Assembly: GCA_027482725.1 (NCBI GenBank)
Contig: JAIXVT010000246.1
Coordinates: 1 to 7,517 of the forward strand
From: Pseudomonadota bacterium
GTDB lineage: Bacteria > Bdellovibrionota > UBA1018 > CAIMNF01
DNA length: 7,517 bases
Direction of reading: 5' to 3'
This document shows, in pieces, positions 1 to 5,778 of the stretch. Position 1 is the stretch's first letter; each line of letters starts with the position of its first letter. Made by a program: the position numbers and the translations under genes. The notes beneath the pieces were generated by a model that worked only from the letters and a program-made list of their open reading frames with translations, made no database searches and had not been told where the DNA came from.

Positions 1-466
1 AAGTTGGGGAATTAATTTCCTCAATACGACTCGGAGGCAGGGGGGTTTTTACGGCCGAATAAACCTGCTGAGCGACATTTAGACCTAAAACCGCGTACCC
101 TAGCCCGATCAGCTGATTAAATCCTGGCTCCAGCACCAAAGCTTGATCGGAAGGCAGCCACTGACTTATCGCCCAAAGTTTAACCCCTACGGTCACCGCT
201 GCGAGTACGGACACGGGAACTAACAATTTATAGGAAATATTTTGCAACCGAGATGCCACCGTTTCAAGCGGCACCCCCAACCCACTCAATTGCCCTGCCC
301 AAACCACCTTGGGATGACGCGACTCAACGATGCCCCTGAGAAGAGATACGGGATCGAGATAACCTTGGCACAAGACCTGACCAATATCAATTTTAATGGA
401 TTGCGATGCAAAACCTTGAAGCGGAAGAACAAAAAGAGCCAGGGTCAACACGATTAACTTTTTCAT
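1..466 (-). CDS. Exported membrane protein of unknown function (partial; C-terminus beyond the left edge)
   Basis: This minus-strand gene reads open for 155 codons from ATG at 466-464 to the window edge. The N-terminus is a clear Sec signal peptide (MKK, then hydrophobic residues 4-16, likely cut after GFA at residue 20). A single Cys lies at residue 33. A probable membrane helix spans residues 81-100 (LLVPVSVLAAVTVGVKLWAI), and a weaker hydrophobic stretch spans about 117-137. The Pro-rich region after residue 140 looks like the start of a soluble tail. The start is supported by AAGAAGG ending about 5 nt upstream and by a good sigma70 promoter at 494-522. It is divergent from the gene at 619. 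I do not recognise the family. An inner-membrane or envelope protein is the safest reading, and the missing C-terminus may hold the informative domain. Confidence 0.72.
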   Translation of the reverse strand, partial: MKKLIVLTLALFVLPLQGFASQSIKIDIGQVLCQGYLDPVSLLRGIVESRHPKVVWAGQLSGLGVPLETVASRLQNISYKLLVPVSVLAAVTVGVKLWAISQWLPSDQALVLEPGFNQLIGLGYAVLGLNVAQQVYSAVKTPLPPSRIEEINSPT

Positions 467-493
467 ACAACCTTCTTTGAACAATTCTTGATT

Positions 494-522
494 AATGTAG
501 ACTTCCTTTGAGTTGCTGTAAA
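494..522 (-). promoter_or_regulatory. Sigma70-type promoter for the left-edge membrane protein gene
   Basis: Reading the minus strand, TTTACA (522-517, 5/6 to TTGACA) is followed by a 17-nt spacer and TACATT (499-494, 4/6 to TATAAT). Transcription would start near 487, giving a leader of about 20 nt that carries the AAGAAGG ribosome binding site. Confidence 0.55.
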
Positions 523-551
523 CGCATTCTTGCTGGCGACAAAAAAGCCAA

Positions 552-576
552 TTTTTAAACTCTAAAAGTTTAAAAA
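552..576. repeat. Perfect 10-bp AT-rich inverted repeat in the divergent spacer
   Basis: TTTTTAAACT at 552-561 and AGTTTAAAAA at 567-576 are exact reverse complements around the 5-nt spacer CTAAA. It lies between two divergent genes, so a terminator role is unlikely. It sits upstream of both putative promoters, which would suit an operator or an AT-rich UP-like element. Chance symmetry in AT-rich DNA remains possible. Confidence 0.6.
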
Positions 577-602
577 AATAATCAGCACGCCTCAGCCAGT
601 TT

Positions 603-611
603 TGCTAAAAC
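603..611 (+). promoter_or_regulatory. Extended -10-like element just before the gene at 619
   Basis: TGC followed by TAAAAC (hexamer 606-611) resembles an extended -10 element and ends 7 nt before the ATG at 619. No Shine-Dalgarno sequence is visible. A transcription start at or next to the ATG would make the mRNA leaderless. No convincing -35 box is present; TCAGCA at 582-587 is the best and it is poor. Confidence 0.38.
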
Positions 612-618
612 TTAACTC

Positions 619-1482
619 ATGCATCAAAACGCTGTACCCCCCAATTCCCATGAATCTCGGGCACTTCTCCATTCAAAAATTTTCGCTTTCTCTTGTGTCT
701 TCGCTCTTACCACCTCCCTAGCGCCCCCGCCGGCTCGGGCCGACGCAATCACTCAAGCTTACCTCGACGCTCAAAGGTCTAAATGCGATAAAAGTCTCCG
801 CAACAATGAAAACACGCCCCAAAAACCTGAAGAACTGGAAGTTCTTGAGCTTATCGCTAGCCTTCCCGTTTCTGAGCTAGAACCCGAACTAGTCCGGTTT
901 AAAAAAAACGGCTGGATCACGGAAAAAAAGAAAATCGAACTCGAACTGTTTTGGCTGATCCGAAACCATCGCGCGATTGCGCAAGAAATCTTAGACGCTC
1001 CCGCACCAACGGTAACCCTGATCTCAAGCTTAAATCCCACATCTCCAGGGTTTGATTGGGAGTCTATAAAGGGTCAAGTGGCACACCTCGAGCAAGAACT
1101 GATCGATGCCACCCTCCCCTACCAAGAAAAATTTTCTCCGCTCATTGGGCATAACCTCAATCAGCCGAACTCTGTCGCAATTTCAATCCCAGACATCAAA
1201 TCACTGATCATTCGAGCGCTATTTGCATCATGGGCCAAAACACCCGGATTAACCCAACTCCGCAGTCTTGCCCACGGTTATGCTGTGGAATCGACGATCA
1301 AGCAAATGATGACCCTAGTTGGTCTTGGGCGACTTTATCCGTCGGGGCTGTATTGGGAAACGCGAATGATCCATCAGGGAATCGATGATCAATTCATTCC
1401 TATACTGATTCATGGGCCTGAACTCCGAAAATTAGCGACCCAACAGTTGCGACTTGCCTCTATGGAGTTTGAACCCCACTAA
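619..1482 (+). CDS. Exported protein of unknown function (287 aa)
   Basis: The product has an extended N-region followed by a Sec signal peptide: hydrophobic residues about 21-35, then an ARA motif at 39-41 with likely cleavage before Asp42. The mature part is mostly helical and charged, with a Glu/Leu-rich segment at residues 70-125. A more hydrophobic section covers about 186-265. There is one mature Cys (56) and no recognisable catalytic motif. The start is fixed by an in-frame TAA six bases upstream, and no other plausible start precedes the signal peptide. No Shine-Dalgarno is visible; a -10-like TAAAAC lies 7 nt before the ATG. It ends 6 bp from the stop of the convergent kinase gene. 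A periplasmic location is inferred from the signal peptide; no function is claimed. Confidence 0.75.
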   Translation: MHQNAVPPNSHESRALLHSKIFAFSCVFALTTSLAPPPARADAITQAYLDAQRSKCDKSLRNNENTPQKPEELEVLELIASLPVSELEPELVRFKKNGWITEKKKIELELFWLIRNHRAIAQEILDAPAPTVTLISSLNPTSPGFDWESIKGQVAHLEQELIDATLPYQEKFSPLIGHNLNQPNSVAISIPDIKSLIIRALFASWAKTPGLTQLRSLAHGYAVESTIKQMMTLVGLGRLYPSGLYWETRMIHQGIDDQFIPILIHGPELRKLATQQLRLASMEFEPH

Positions 1483-1488
1483 AAGTTG

Positions 1489-2133
1489 CTAACGAATAAA
1501 AAAATCGGGCTGATCCAAAGACCCGATAATTTTTTTACAAATCCGCTCAAAGTCTTCGGGTCGGGACACAAAATCCAGATCGTCGCTTTCGATAACGACT
1601 TTTTTGCCGAGCGTGTAGCCCCCAATCCATTCGTCATAATACCGATTAAGGTCGGACAAATAAGATTCGGGCATATCTTGTTCATAGGCGCGCCCCCGTT
1701 TTTTGATTTGGTCTTTTAGCCGCGGGAGCGATTTGCGCAAATAAATCATCAGGTCCGGCGGTGCCAACCGCTGCGACACAATCCGATACACCTCGATGTA
1801 GTTTTCATAGTCCCGCTTTTCCATTAACCCCTGCTCATAGAGATTTCGAGCAAAGATATTGGCGTCTTCGTAAACGGTGCGGTCCTGAACCGCACTAAAC
1901 TCGCCTTGGGTAATCTCTTCGTGGGTTTTCACCCGGTGAGTCATAAAATAAATCTGGAGCGGGAACGACCAGCGCCTCATGTCCGTATAAAAGTCTTGGA
2001 GGTAGGGGTTGTCCGAAACCGATTCAAACCGCGCTTGCCACTGAAACCGTTCAGCGAGCATTTCCGTTAACGTCGTCTTTCCCGTCCCGATGTTTCCGGC
2101 AATCGCGATAAACAGTTTTTGGCTCGTAGGCAT
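1489..2133 (-). CDS. Deoxynucleoside kinase (dGK/dAK/dCK family), 214 aa
   Basis: This cytoplasmic enzyme of nucleotide salvage should transfer phosphate from a nucleoside triphosphate to the 5'-OH of a deoxynucleoside. Visible motifs are the P-loop GNIGTGKT (13-20), the substrate-side Glu37 in FES (36-38), the DRT motif (84-86; equivalent to the family DRS/ERS) followed by YEDANIF, and the LID-like segment KKRGRAYEQ (144-152). The length of about 215 aa is normal for bacterial dGK/dCK enzymes, as in Bacillus and Lactobacillus. Base preference cannot be read from the sequence. An in-frame TAA 12 nt upstream fixes the ATG. There is no good Shine-Dalgarno sequence, and a TAAACC hexamer lies 6 nt before the ATG. 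The last codons overlap a hairpin and T-run that look like an intrinsic terminator. Confidence 0.93.
   Translation of the reverse strand: MPTSQKLFIAIAGNIGTGKTTLTEMLAERFQWQARFESVSDNPYLQDFYTDMRRWSFPLQIYFMTHRVKTHEEITQGEFSAVQDRTVYEDANIFARNLYEQGLMEKRDYENYIEVYRIVSQRLAPPDLMIYLRKSLPRLKDQIKKRGRAYEQDMPESYLSDLNRYYDEWIGGYTLGKKVVIESDDLDFVSRPEDFERICKKIIGSLDQPDFFIR
1498..1536. terminator. Two-way intrinsic terminator inside the 3' end of the kinase gene
   Basis: ATCGGG (1504-1509) and CCCGAT (1522-1527) form a 6-bp stem with a 12-nt loop. On the plus strand it is followed by AA and seven T (1530-1536), suited to end the transcript of the gene at 619. On the minus strand it is followed directly by seven T (from A1504-A1498), suited to end the kinase transcript. 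The minus-strand T-run lies just before the kinase stop codon at 1491-1489. Confidence 0.65.
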
Positions 2134-2139
2134 GAACAG

Positions 2140-2168
2140 GGTTTAAACAAAAGTCGGCTATCTGTAAA
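2140..2168 (-). promoter_or_regulatory. Possible promoter for the deoxynucleoside kinase gene
   Basis: On the minus strand, TTTACA (2168-2163, 5/6) is followed by 17 nt and TAAACC (2145-2140, 3/6 to TATAAT). The predicted start of transcription falls at about 2133, the A of the ATG, so the mRNA could be leaderless. The -10 match is weak. Confidence 0.35.
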
Positions 2169-2258
2169 TGTTCTCCAAGGATTTTTCCCAGAATTTTTTT
2201 GCCTACCCCTAAAACCTCAGGGCAAAGGCTTGTCGATTTGACGAACTTCGGTAAATCT

Positions 2259-3425
2259 ATGCGTATGCCGCACAATAAAGAAATCCTGACCCCTGTTGTC
2301 GAATCGTTAACCCCAGCCAACAAAGGTTTAGAAAACGTGGTGGCCTGCACTTCAGAAATCAGCACCATTCATGATGTCACGCTGTTGTACCGCGGATACA
2401 CGATCGAGGACTTAGCTCAGAGCTGCGGGTTTGAAGAAGTGGTGCATTTGTTGTGGACCGGCAAACTGCCCAACTCCACCGAACTTGCCCACATCAGAAA
2501 AGACTTGGTTGCGGCAATGGCCCTCCCCCCGGCATTGGTTCCTCATTTGGAGACGCTAGCAAAAACAAACTCTCACCCCATGGCCAAGTTGCGTTCGGCG
2601 GTTTCGTTTTTTGGGAACTTGGACACCAACCAAGACGATATTTCTCCTGCGTCGATTAAAGAGAAATCCATTAAAATGACCGGTGCGATGGGCGCGATCA
2701 CCGCGGCGCTTTCACGTTTAGAACAGGGGCAAGCGTTAATTGCGCCCCAAGCCGATAAGACAATTGCATGGAACTTTTTGAACATGATCCGCGGCAAAGC
2801 ACCCACCGCCGACGAAGAAAAACTTTTCGATACCGCCCTTGTCCTCCACGCCGATCACGAGCTTAATGCCTCGGCGTTTTCGACTCGGGTGGTGGCTTCG
2901 TCAACTACCGATTATTACTCTGCGATGACGGCCGCAGTCGGATCACTCAAGGGCCCACTCCACGGCGGTGCTAACGAAGCGGTGATGGTGATGCTCAAGG
3001 CTATAGGGAGTTACGACAAAGTTGATGCATTTATCGAAGATGCGATTGTTAACAAAAAGAAAGTCATGGGAATCGGCCACCGAGTTTATAAAAATGGAGA
3101 TCCCCGTGCAAAAATTCTGCGCGAGTTGTCGTTGGTCACCTGCAAAAAGGCAGGACTGGAAGATTTCCACAAAATGCTGGTCCGCATCCAAGAGCAAATG
3201 GAAGAACAAAAGGGGCTAATGCCGAACGTAGATTTTTATAGCGGGCTTGTGTACACAGCCCTTGGGTTACAACCCAAAGACTTTACTCCCATTTTTGCCA
3301 CGTCTCGGATTTCCGGCTGGTCAGCCCAGATCATGGAGCAGTTTGCCAACAACCGCATTTACAGACCGCGCGCGTTTTACGTGGGACCGGTTGGACTTAA
3401 ATCCACCCCCATTGCTCAACGCTAA
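2259..3425 (+). CDS. gltA: Citrate synthase, short type II form (388 aa)
   Basis: It condenses acetyl-CoA and oxaloacetate to citrate at the entry of the TCA cycle, in the cytoplasm. Using the ATG at 2259, the family landmarks are GLENVVA near residue 23, YRGYTIEDL at 44-52, HADHELNAS at 197-205, GPLHGGANEA with catalytic His235, GIGHRVYKNGDPRA with His274, and NVDFYSG with catalytic Asp325. The N-terminal part closely resembles Bacillus CitZ, and the length fits the short bacterial or 2-methylcitrate synthase-like group. A methylcitrate synthase role cannot be fully excluded, but no prp genes are nearby. The frame stays open upstream to a TTG at 2199, but those 20 residues match nothing in the family. 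ATG 2265 is an equally plausible start. No clear Shine-Dalgarno precedes either ATG, and TAAATC lies 7 nt before ATG 2265. No intrinsic terminator is evident downstream. Confidence 0.95.
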   Translation: MRMPHNKEILTPVVESLTPANKGLENVVACTSEISTIHDVTLLYRGYTIEDLAQSCGFEEVVHLLWTGKLPNSTELAHIRKDLVAAMALPPALVPHLETLAKTNSHPMAKLRSAVSFFGNLDTNQDDISPASIKEKSIKMTGAMGAITAALSRLEQGQALIAPQADKTIAWNFLNMIRGKAPTADEEKLFDTALVLHADHELNASAFSTRVVASSTTDYYSAMTAAVGSLKGPLHGGANEAVMVMLKAIGSYDKVDAFIEDAIVNKKKVMGIGHRVYKNGDPRAKILRELSLVTCKKAGLEDFHKMLVRIQEQMEEQKGLMPNVDFYSGLVYTALGLQPKDFTPIFATSRISGWSAQIMEQFANNRIYRPRAFYVGPVGLKSTPIAQR

Positions 3426-3500
3426 AAATTGATTTCGAACAAATAGATTCAAAAACCCCTATAAATTCGATTCAAATCCAGACTTGTTTGTAACCTTTTA

Positions 3501-3529
3501 TTGACACATGGCGTTATCTCAGCTAAGGT
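3501..3529 (+). promoter_or_regulatory. Sigma70-type promoter for the DksA-family gene
   Basis: A consensus TTGACA (3501-3506) is followed by a 17-nt spacer and TAAGGT (3524-3529, 3/6 to TATAAT). Transcription would start near 3536, leaving a leader of about 95 nt that contains a hairpin next to the ribosome binding site. This points to transcription independent of citrate synthase. Confidence 0.58.
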
Positions 3530-3592
3530 TAGCCTCCTTCGAAAATTGAATTCGAGTTGGGCGGTGTGCTTAATCGCATCAGTGGATATTCC

Positions 3593-3610
3593 GTCTGGGC
3601 TAGCCCGGAC
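3593..3610 (+). promoter_or_regulatory. Leader hairpin just upstream of the DksA-family ribosome binding site
   Basis: GTCTGGGCTAGCCCGGAC is nearly a perfect palindrome (one T-G wobble), giving a GC-rich stem of about 7 bp closed by CTAG. It is not followed by a T-run, so it is not a terminator. It ends 6 nt before AAAGAGG (3617-3623), so it could influence ribosome access or mRNA stability. As DNA it could equally be an operator. Confidence 0.5.
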
Positions 3611-3631
3611 ACCAAGAAAGAGGTTATAGAA

Positions 3632-4009
3632 ATGAATCCAAAAACCGTAAGTACCATTAAAAAAGAGCTCATTCAACGTCGTGATGTATTGATGTCTCTT
3701 CAAAAGAAAAACTCTCAAGCTGATATCGACATCGTTGAAGTATCTAATAAAGATTTAGTGGATTTGTCCGATGTTGAGGGCTCATGGTTCACCAAAGAGC
3801 GCATGAGCTTTCACTTGAAACAAGAACTGTCTCAAGTTGCCAATGCGTTAGTTCGCATGGAGCAAGGAACCTTTGGGCGCTGCGAAGAATGTGATGCAGA
3901 AATCCCCATTAAGCGCCTTCGCGTGCGTCCCGATGCAACGCTTTGCTTGGCTTGCCAAGAAACGGCCGAACGCGACATGAGTCGCTCATCGACACAATTC
4001 CTTCAGTAG
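3632..4009 (+). CDS. dksA: DksA/TraR-family RNA polymerase-binding zinc-finger protein (125 aa)
   Basis: Proteins of this family bind the secondary channel of RNA polymerase and, with ppGpp, adjust transcription of rRNA and biosynthesis genes during starvation. The N-terminal half (residues 1-75) is charged and helical, as expected of the coiled coil. The segment DLVDLS (41-46) aligns with the DxxDxA acidic tip of DksA, with Ser in place of Ala. The zinc finger is Cys84-x2-Cys87-x17-Cys105-x2-Cys108, all four Cys present. At 125 aa it is shorter than E. coli DksA (151 aa), mainly at the N-terminus, as in many DksA-like proteins outside the gammaproteobacteria. The ATG is chosen because AAAGAGG (3617-3623) lies 8 nt upstream; the frame is open to a TTG at 3557 but that extension has no support. 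Its 3' end overlaps the convergent TPR-like gene by 24 bp. Whether it is the housekeeping DksA or a paralogue cannot be told here. Confidence 0.9.
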   Translation: MNPKTVSTIKKELIQRRDVLMSLQKKNSQADIDIVEVSNKDLVDLSDVEGSWFTKERMSFHLKQELSQVANALVRMEQGTFGRCEECDAEIPIKRLRVRPDATLCLACQETAERDMSRSSTQFLQ

Positions 4010-4618
4010 TCGGAATCTCACTAAAACACTTGTTTTAGGGCGAACTCCTCCTTTGGGGTTCGCCGTTTTTTTGGGGGGCTGCTTGCAGCGACTGGGCATC
4101 CCCGTGGCCTGACCCAAATATTCGATTTTGGGAACTCCTGAACGCCATTTTTGCGCATCAACCCAAAATTGTCGGGCATGCGGCACCCGACCCTGATCTA
4201 GAGATAACATCCCCAGCAAAAACAAAGCTCTCGGGTGCAGGGGCTCGTTTTTCAGGGCTTGTGCTAAATACAGTTCGGCCTGGGAAGCGTCCCCCGCCAC
4301 AATGGAGTCTTGAGCAATGCTTAAAAAACTCTCTGTTTCGGTATAAAGGCTCTGTTCAAACACCCAGGAGCGATCGCGTAAGTGAGGTCGTGTGACGTCC
4401 GAAAAAAAAGACTCTATAAGTTGAAACTTTCCCAATGCCCCATAGGCTCGAATCAAAAGAACGGCATCATCCTCGGTCCATTGGGGCTGGTCTGCAATCG
4501 CAGAGGCTATTTCAGCATAATCTTTAGACAATAAAGCTTTTTCTAATCGCGGATGAGCAGGACGAGACCAAGCCGCCCCCCCAAAAATCAACGAAAAGCT
4601 TAAGATTAAACGCACCAT
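3986..4618 (-). CDS. Exported TPR-like protein (210 aa)
   Basis: The N-terminus looks like a short Sec signal peptide (hydrophobic residues 3-16, probable cleavage around AAWS at 15-18). Residues about 24-75 are helical. Residues about 96-161 show a TPR-type helix pair: alternating small and large residues around AELYLAQALKNEP, then PRALFLLGMLSLDQG and VPHARQFWVDA. Such repeats usually mediate protein contacts, here presumably in the periplasm. The tail after residue 177 is basic and of odd composition because it is encoded by the antisense of the DksA terminator and of the last DksA codons. An in-frame TAG two codons upstream fixes the ATG. No Shine-Dalgarno is present. The start lies 17 bp from the divergent gene at 4636. 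Family and partner are unknown. Confidence 0.72.
   Translation of the reverse strand: MVRLILSFSLIFGGAAWSRPAHPRLEKALLSKDYAEIASAIADQPQWTEDDAVLLIRAYGALGKFQLIESFFSDVTRPHLRDRSWVFEQSLYTETESFLSIAQDSIVAGDASQAELYLAQALKNEPLHPRALFLLGMLSLDQGRVPHARQFWVDAQKWRSGVPKIEYLGQATGMPSRCKQPPKKTANPKGGVRPKTSVLVRFRLLKELCR
4021..4038. repeat. Perfect 8-bp palindrome abutting the DksA terminator
   Basis: CTAAAACACTTGTTTTAG is an exact inverted repeat with a 2-nt centre (or 7 bp with an ACTT loop). Its last base is directly next to the first base of the terminator stem at 4039. It lies inside the coding end of the opposite-strand TPR-like gene. It could be a first hairpin that protects the DksA mRNA 3' end, or a protein site. 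Confidence 0.55.
4039..4072 (+). terminator. Strong intrinsic terminator of the DksA-family gene
   Basis: GGCGAACTCC (4039-4048) pairs with GGGGTTCGCC (4055-4064) through 10 bp including one T-G wobble, with a 6-nt loop. After one G comes a run of seven T (4066-4072). It starts 29 nt after the DksA stop codon and lies entirely within the opposing TPR-like gene. Confidence 0.9.
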
Positions 4619-4631
4619 AGGCTAAAATTTA
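4600..4631. promoter_or_regulatory. Overlapping divergent promoter for the TPR-like and barrel genes
   Basis: On the plus strand, TTAAGA (4600-4605, 4/6), 17 nt and TAAAAT (4623-4628, 5/6 to TATAAT) predict a start of transcription at about 4635, the ATG of the barrel gene. On the minus strand, TAAATT (4631-4626) ends 7 nt before the ATG of the TPR-like gene. The two hexamers overlap by 3 bp. The minus-strand side lacks a convincing -35. Confidence 0.45.
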
Positions 4632-4635
4632 AAGG

Positions 4636-5778
4636 ATGCCTGCGCTAAACCCTAATTTGTTTTTTGGCATAAAGATCAAAACAATAGTCTTGTTCTGGGC
4701 GGTTCTCTGGACTGGAACAGAAGGAGGCGCATGGGGCCAGGTCCCCACCCTTGACGTAGAACACCTGCAACTCAAAGCCACCAATACCAGCCGCACCGGA
4801 GAAACCTACTTATTTAAGGTTGAATCAGGAGCCGAACCCCCCGTCGGTACATTGATCTTACTCAAGCGCGATAAGGACCCCGTTGCTGCGGTGCGCGTTG
4901 TCCGCAATGAAAACGTAGCACCCAAGTCTTTTATCGCGCGGAAAGTCAGGCTTTACGGAGCCTATTCCTCTATTCCGTTAGACCAAACTTGGGCTGGAAT
5001 TTATAAAATAGGCGAACTCTCCACGGCAGAATCACTCCCGTCTTTGGAGCCCCCCCCAACTCTGGACAATCACACCTCTCCGGCAGGAGCCTCGGAAATC
5101 CTGCCGTCACCCTCATCATCCGATATTCCGTCGGCCCCCCAACCTGAAATGGTACCCGACACACGAAAAAATCCGCGCGAATATGATCCCGAACTCGATG
5201 CCTCGACCACACCTCGACCCGAACCCGAATGGATTGATGACGAATCTGATGACACTGTTTTTATCGAGGAATACGGGAGAATCAATCCCTATAACCATTC
5301 GTTCAGTGCAGGCTTTGGAACAGCACGGAACCTGTCCAACTTTGGATCCTGGAGCGAAGGATTCTCGGCCCTCCAAGTGGCCTACGGGTACCGTTTGGGG
5401 CGTGACCTCTGGTTTCAAGAAAAAAAACCACAAGACAGCTTGGGATTAGAAGTGGGATTCCAGAGCTATTCGCGGGTTGCAGTGGCCAGTACCGATGACA
5501 GTTACCAATTGTTCCCGATCTTTGGACAATTGATTTATGAAATCGATTTTGCACCCTGGTTTGCGTTACACGGTGCTTTTGGGTTTCAGTACAACTGGAT
5601 CACTTCATCTTCTCAGGGCTCGGCATCGAATTCGGGTTTTCAACAAATTTTAGATAATAACGGCGGTATTCAGCAACGCCTCTCTGTGGGCGCTCAGCTC
5701 TTTATGGGACACCACTGGAACGTGCGCTTTGATGTGGGCTGGGAATTTATCGGCGCAGGGCTTACAATCCGATGGTGA
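4636..5778 (+). CDS. Outer-membrane beta-barrel protein with periplasmic N-domain (380 aa)
   Basis: A Sec signal peptide (basic GIKIK at 11-15, hydrophobic core 16-26) probably ends at AWG (32-34). Residues 35-127 form a compact, beta-rich domain. Residues about 128-205 are a Pro/Ser/Glu/Asp-rich linker. Residues about 218-380 alternate polar and aromatic residues in strand-like segments (for example SLGLEVGFQSYS, FALHGAFGFQYNW, NVRFDVGWEFIG). They end in GAGLTIRW, which fits the C-terminal beta-signal recognised by the BAM machinery, with a terminal aromatic. A barrel of about 160 residues would suit roughly 8 strands. An in-frame TAA two codons upstream fixes the start. AAAGG touches the ATG, too close for a normal Shine-Dalgarno. 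It overlaps the next lipoprotein gene. Substrate or function is unknown. Confidence 0.78.
   Translation: MPALNPNLFFGIKIKTIVLFWAVLWTGTEGGAWGQVPTLDVEHLQLKATNTSRTGETYLFKVESGAEPPVGTLILLKRDKDPVAAVRVVRNENVAPKSFIARKVRLYGAYSSIPLDQTWAGIYKIGELSTAESLPSLEPPPTLDNHTSPAGASEILPSPSSSDIPSAPQPEMVPDTRKNPREYDPELDASTTPRPEPEWIDDESDDTVFIEEYGRINPYNHSFSAGFGTARNLSNFGSWSEGFSALQVAYGYRLGRDLWFQEKKPQDSLGLEVGFQSYSRVAVASTDDSYQLFPIFGQLIYEIDFAPWFALHGAFGFQYNWITSSSQGSASNSGFQQILDNNGGIQQRLSVGAQLFMGHHWNVRFDVGWEFIGAGLTIRW

Noticed and set aside
242..457. 71-residue plus-strand open frame opposite the left-edge gene
   Set aside because: Basic, low-complexity product, antisense to a gene with a signal peptide, ribosome binding site and promoter.
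771..1040. 89-residue minus-strand open frame inside the gene at 619
   Set aside because: Ser/Arg-rich shadow frame with no domain, no ribosome binding site, and a well-supported exported protein on the other strand.
2199..2258. TTG-initiated extension of citrate synthase by 20 residues
   Set aside because: The extra residues match nothing in the family, no ribosome binding site is correctly spaced (AAGGA is 17 nt away), and ATGs at 2259 and 2265 already give a full-length enzyme.
2051..2368. Minus-strand open frame overlapping the kinase and citrate synthase starts
   Set aside because: It overlaps two confidently identified enzymes in other frames and shows no motif.
3426..3500. Possible terminator after citrate synthase
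   Set aside because: Only weak 5-bp complementarities and repeated GATTCAAA are visible; no stem with a T-run.
3557..3631. TTG-initiated N-terminal extension of the DksA-family protein
   Set aside because: The ATG at 3632 has a well-spaced AAAGAGG, and the upstream stretch carries the leader hairpin instead.
5070..5554. Several open frames on both strands within the barrel gene
   Set aside because: They arise from the biased Pro/Ser/Asp-rich linker codons and have no independent support.
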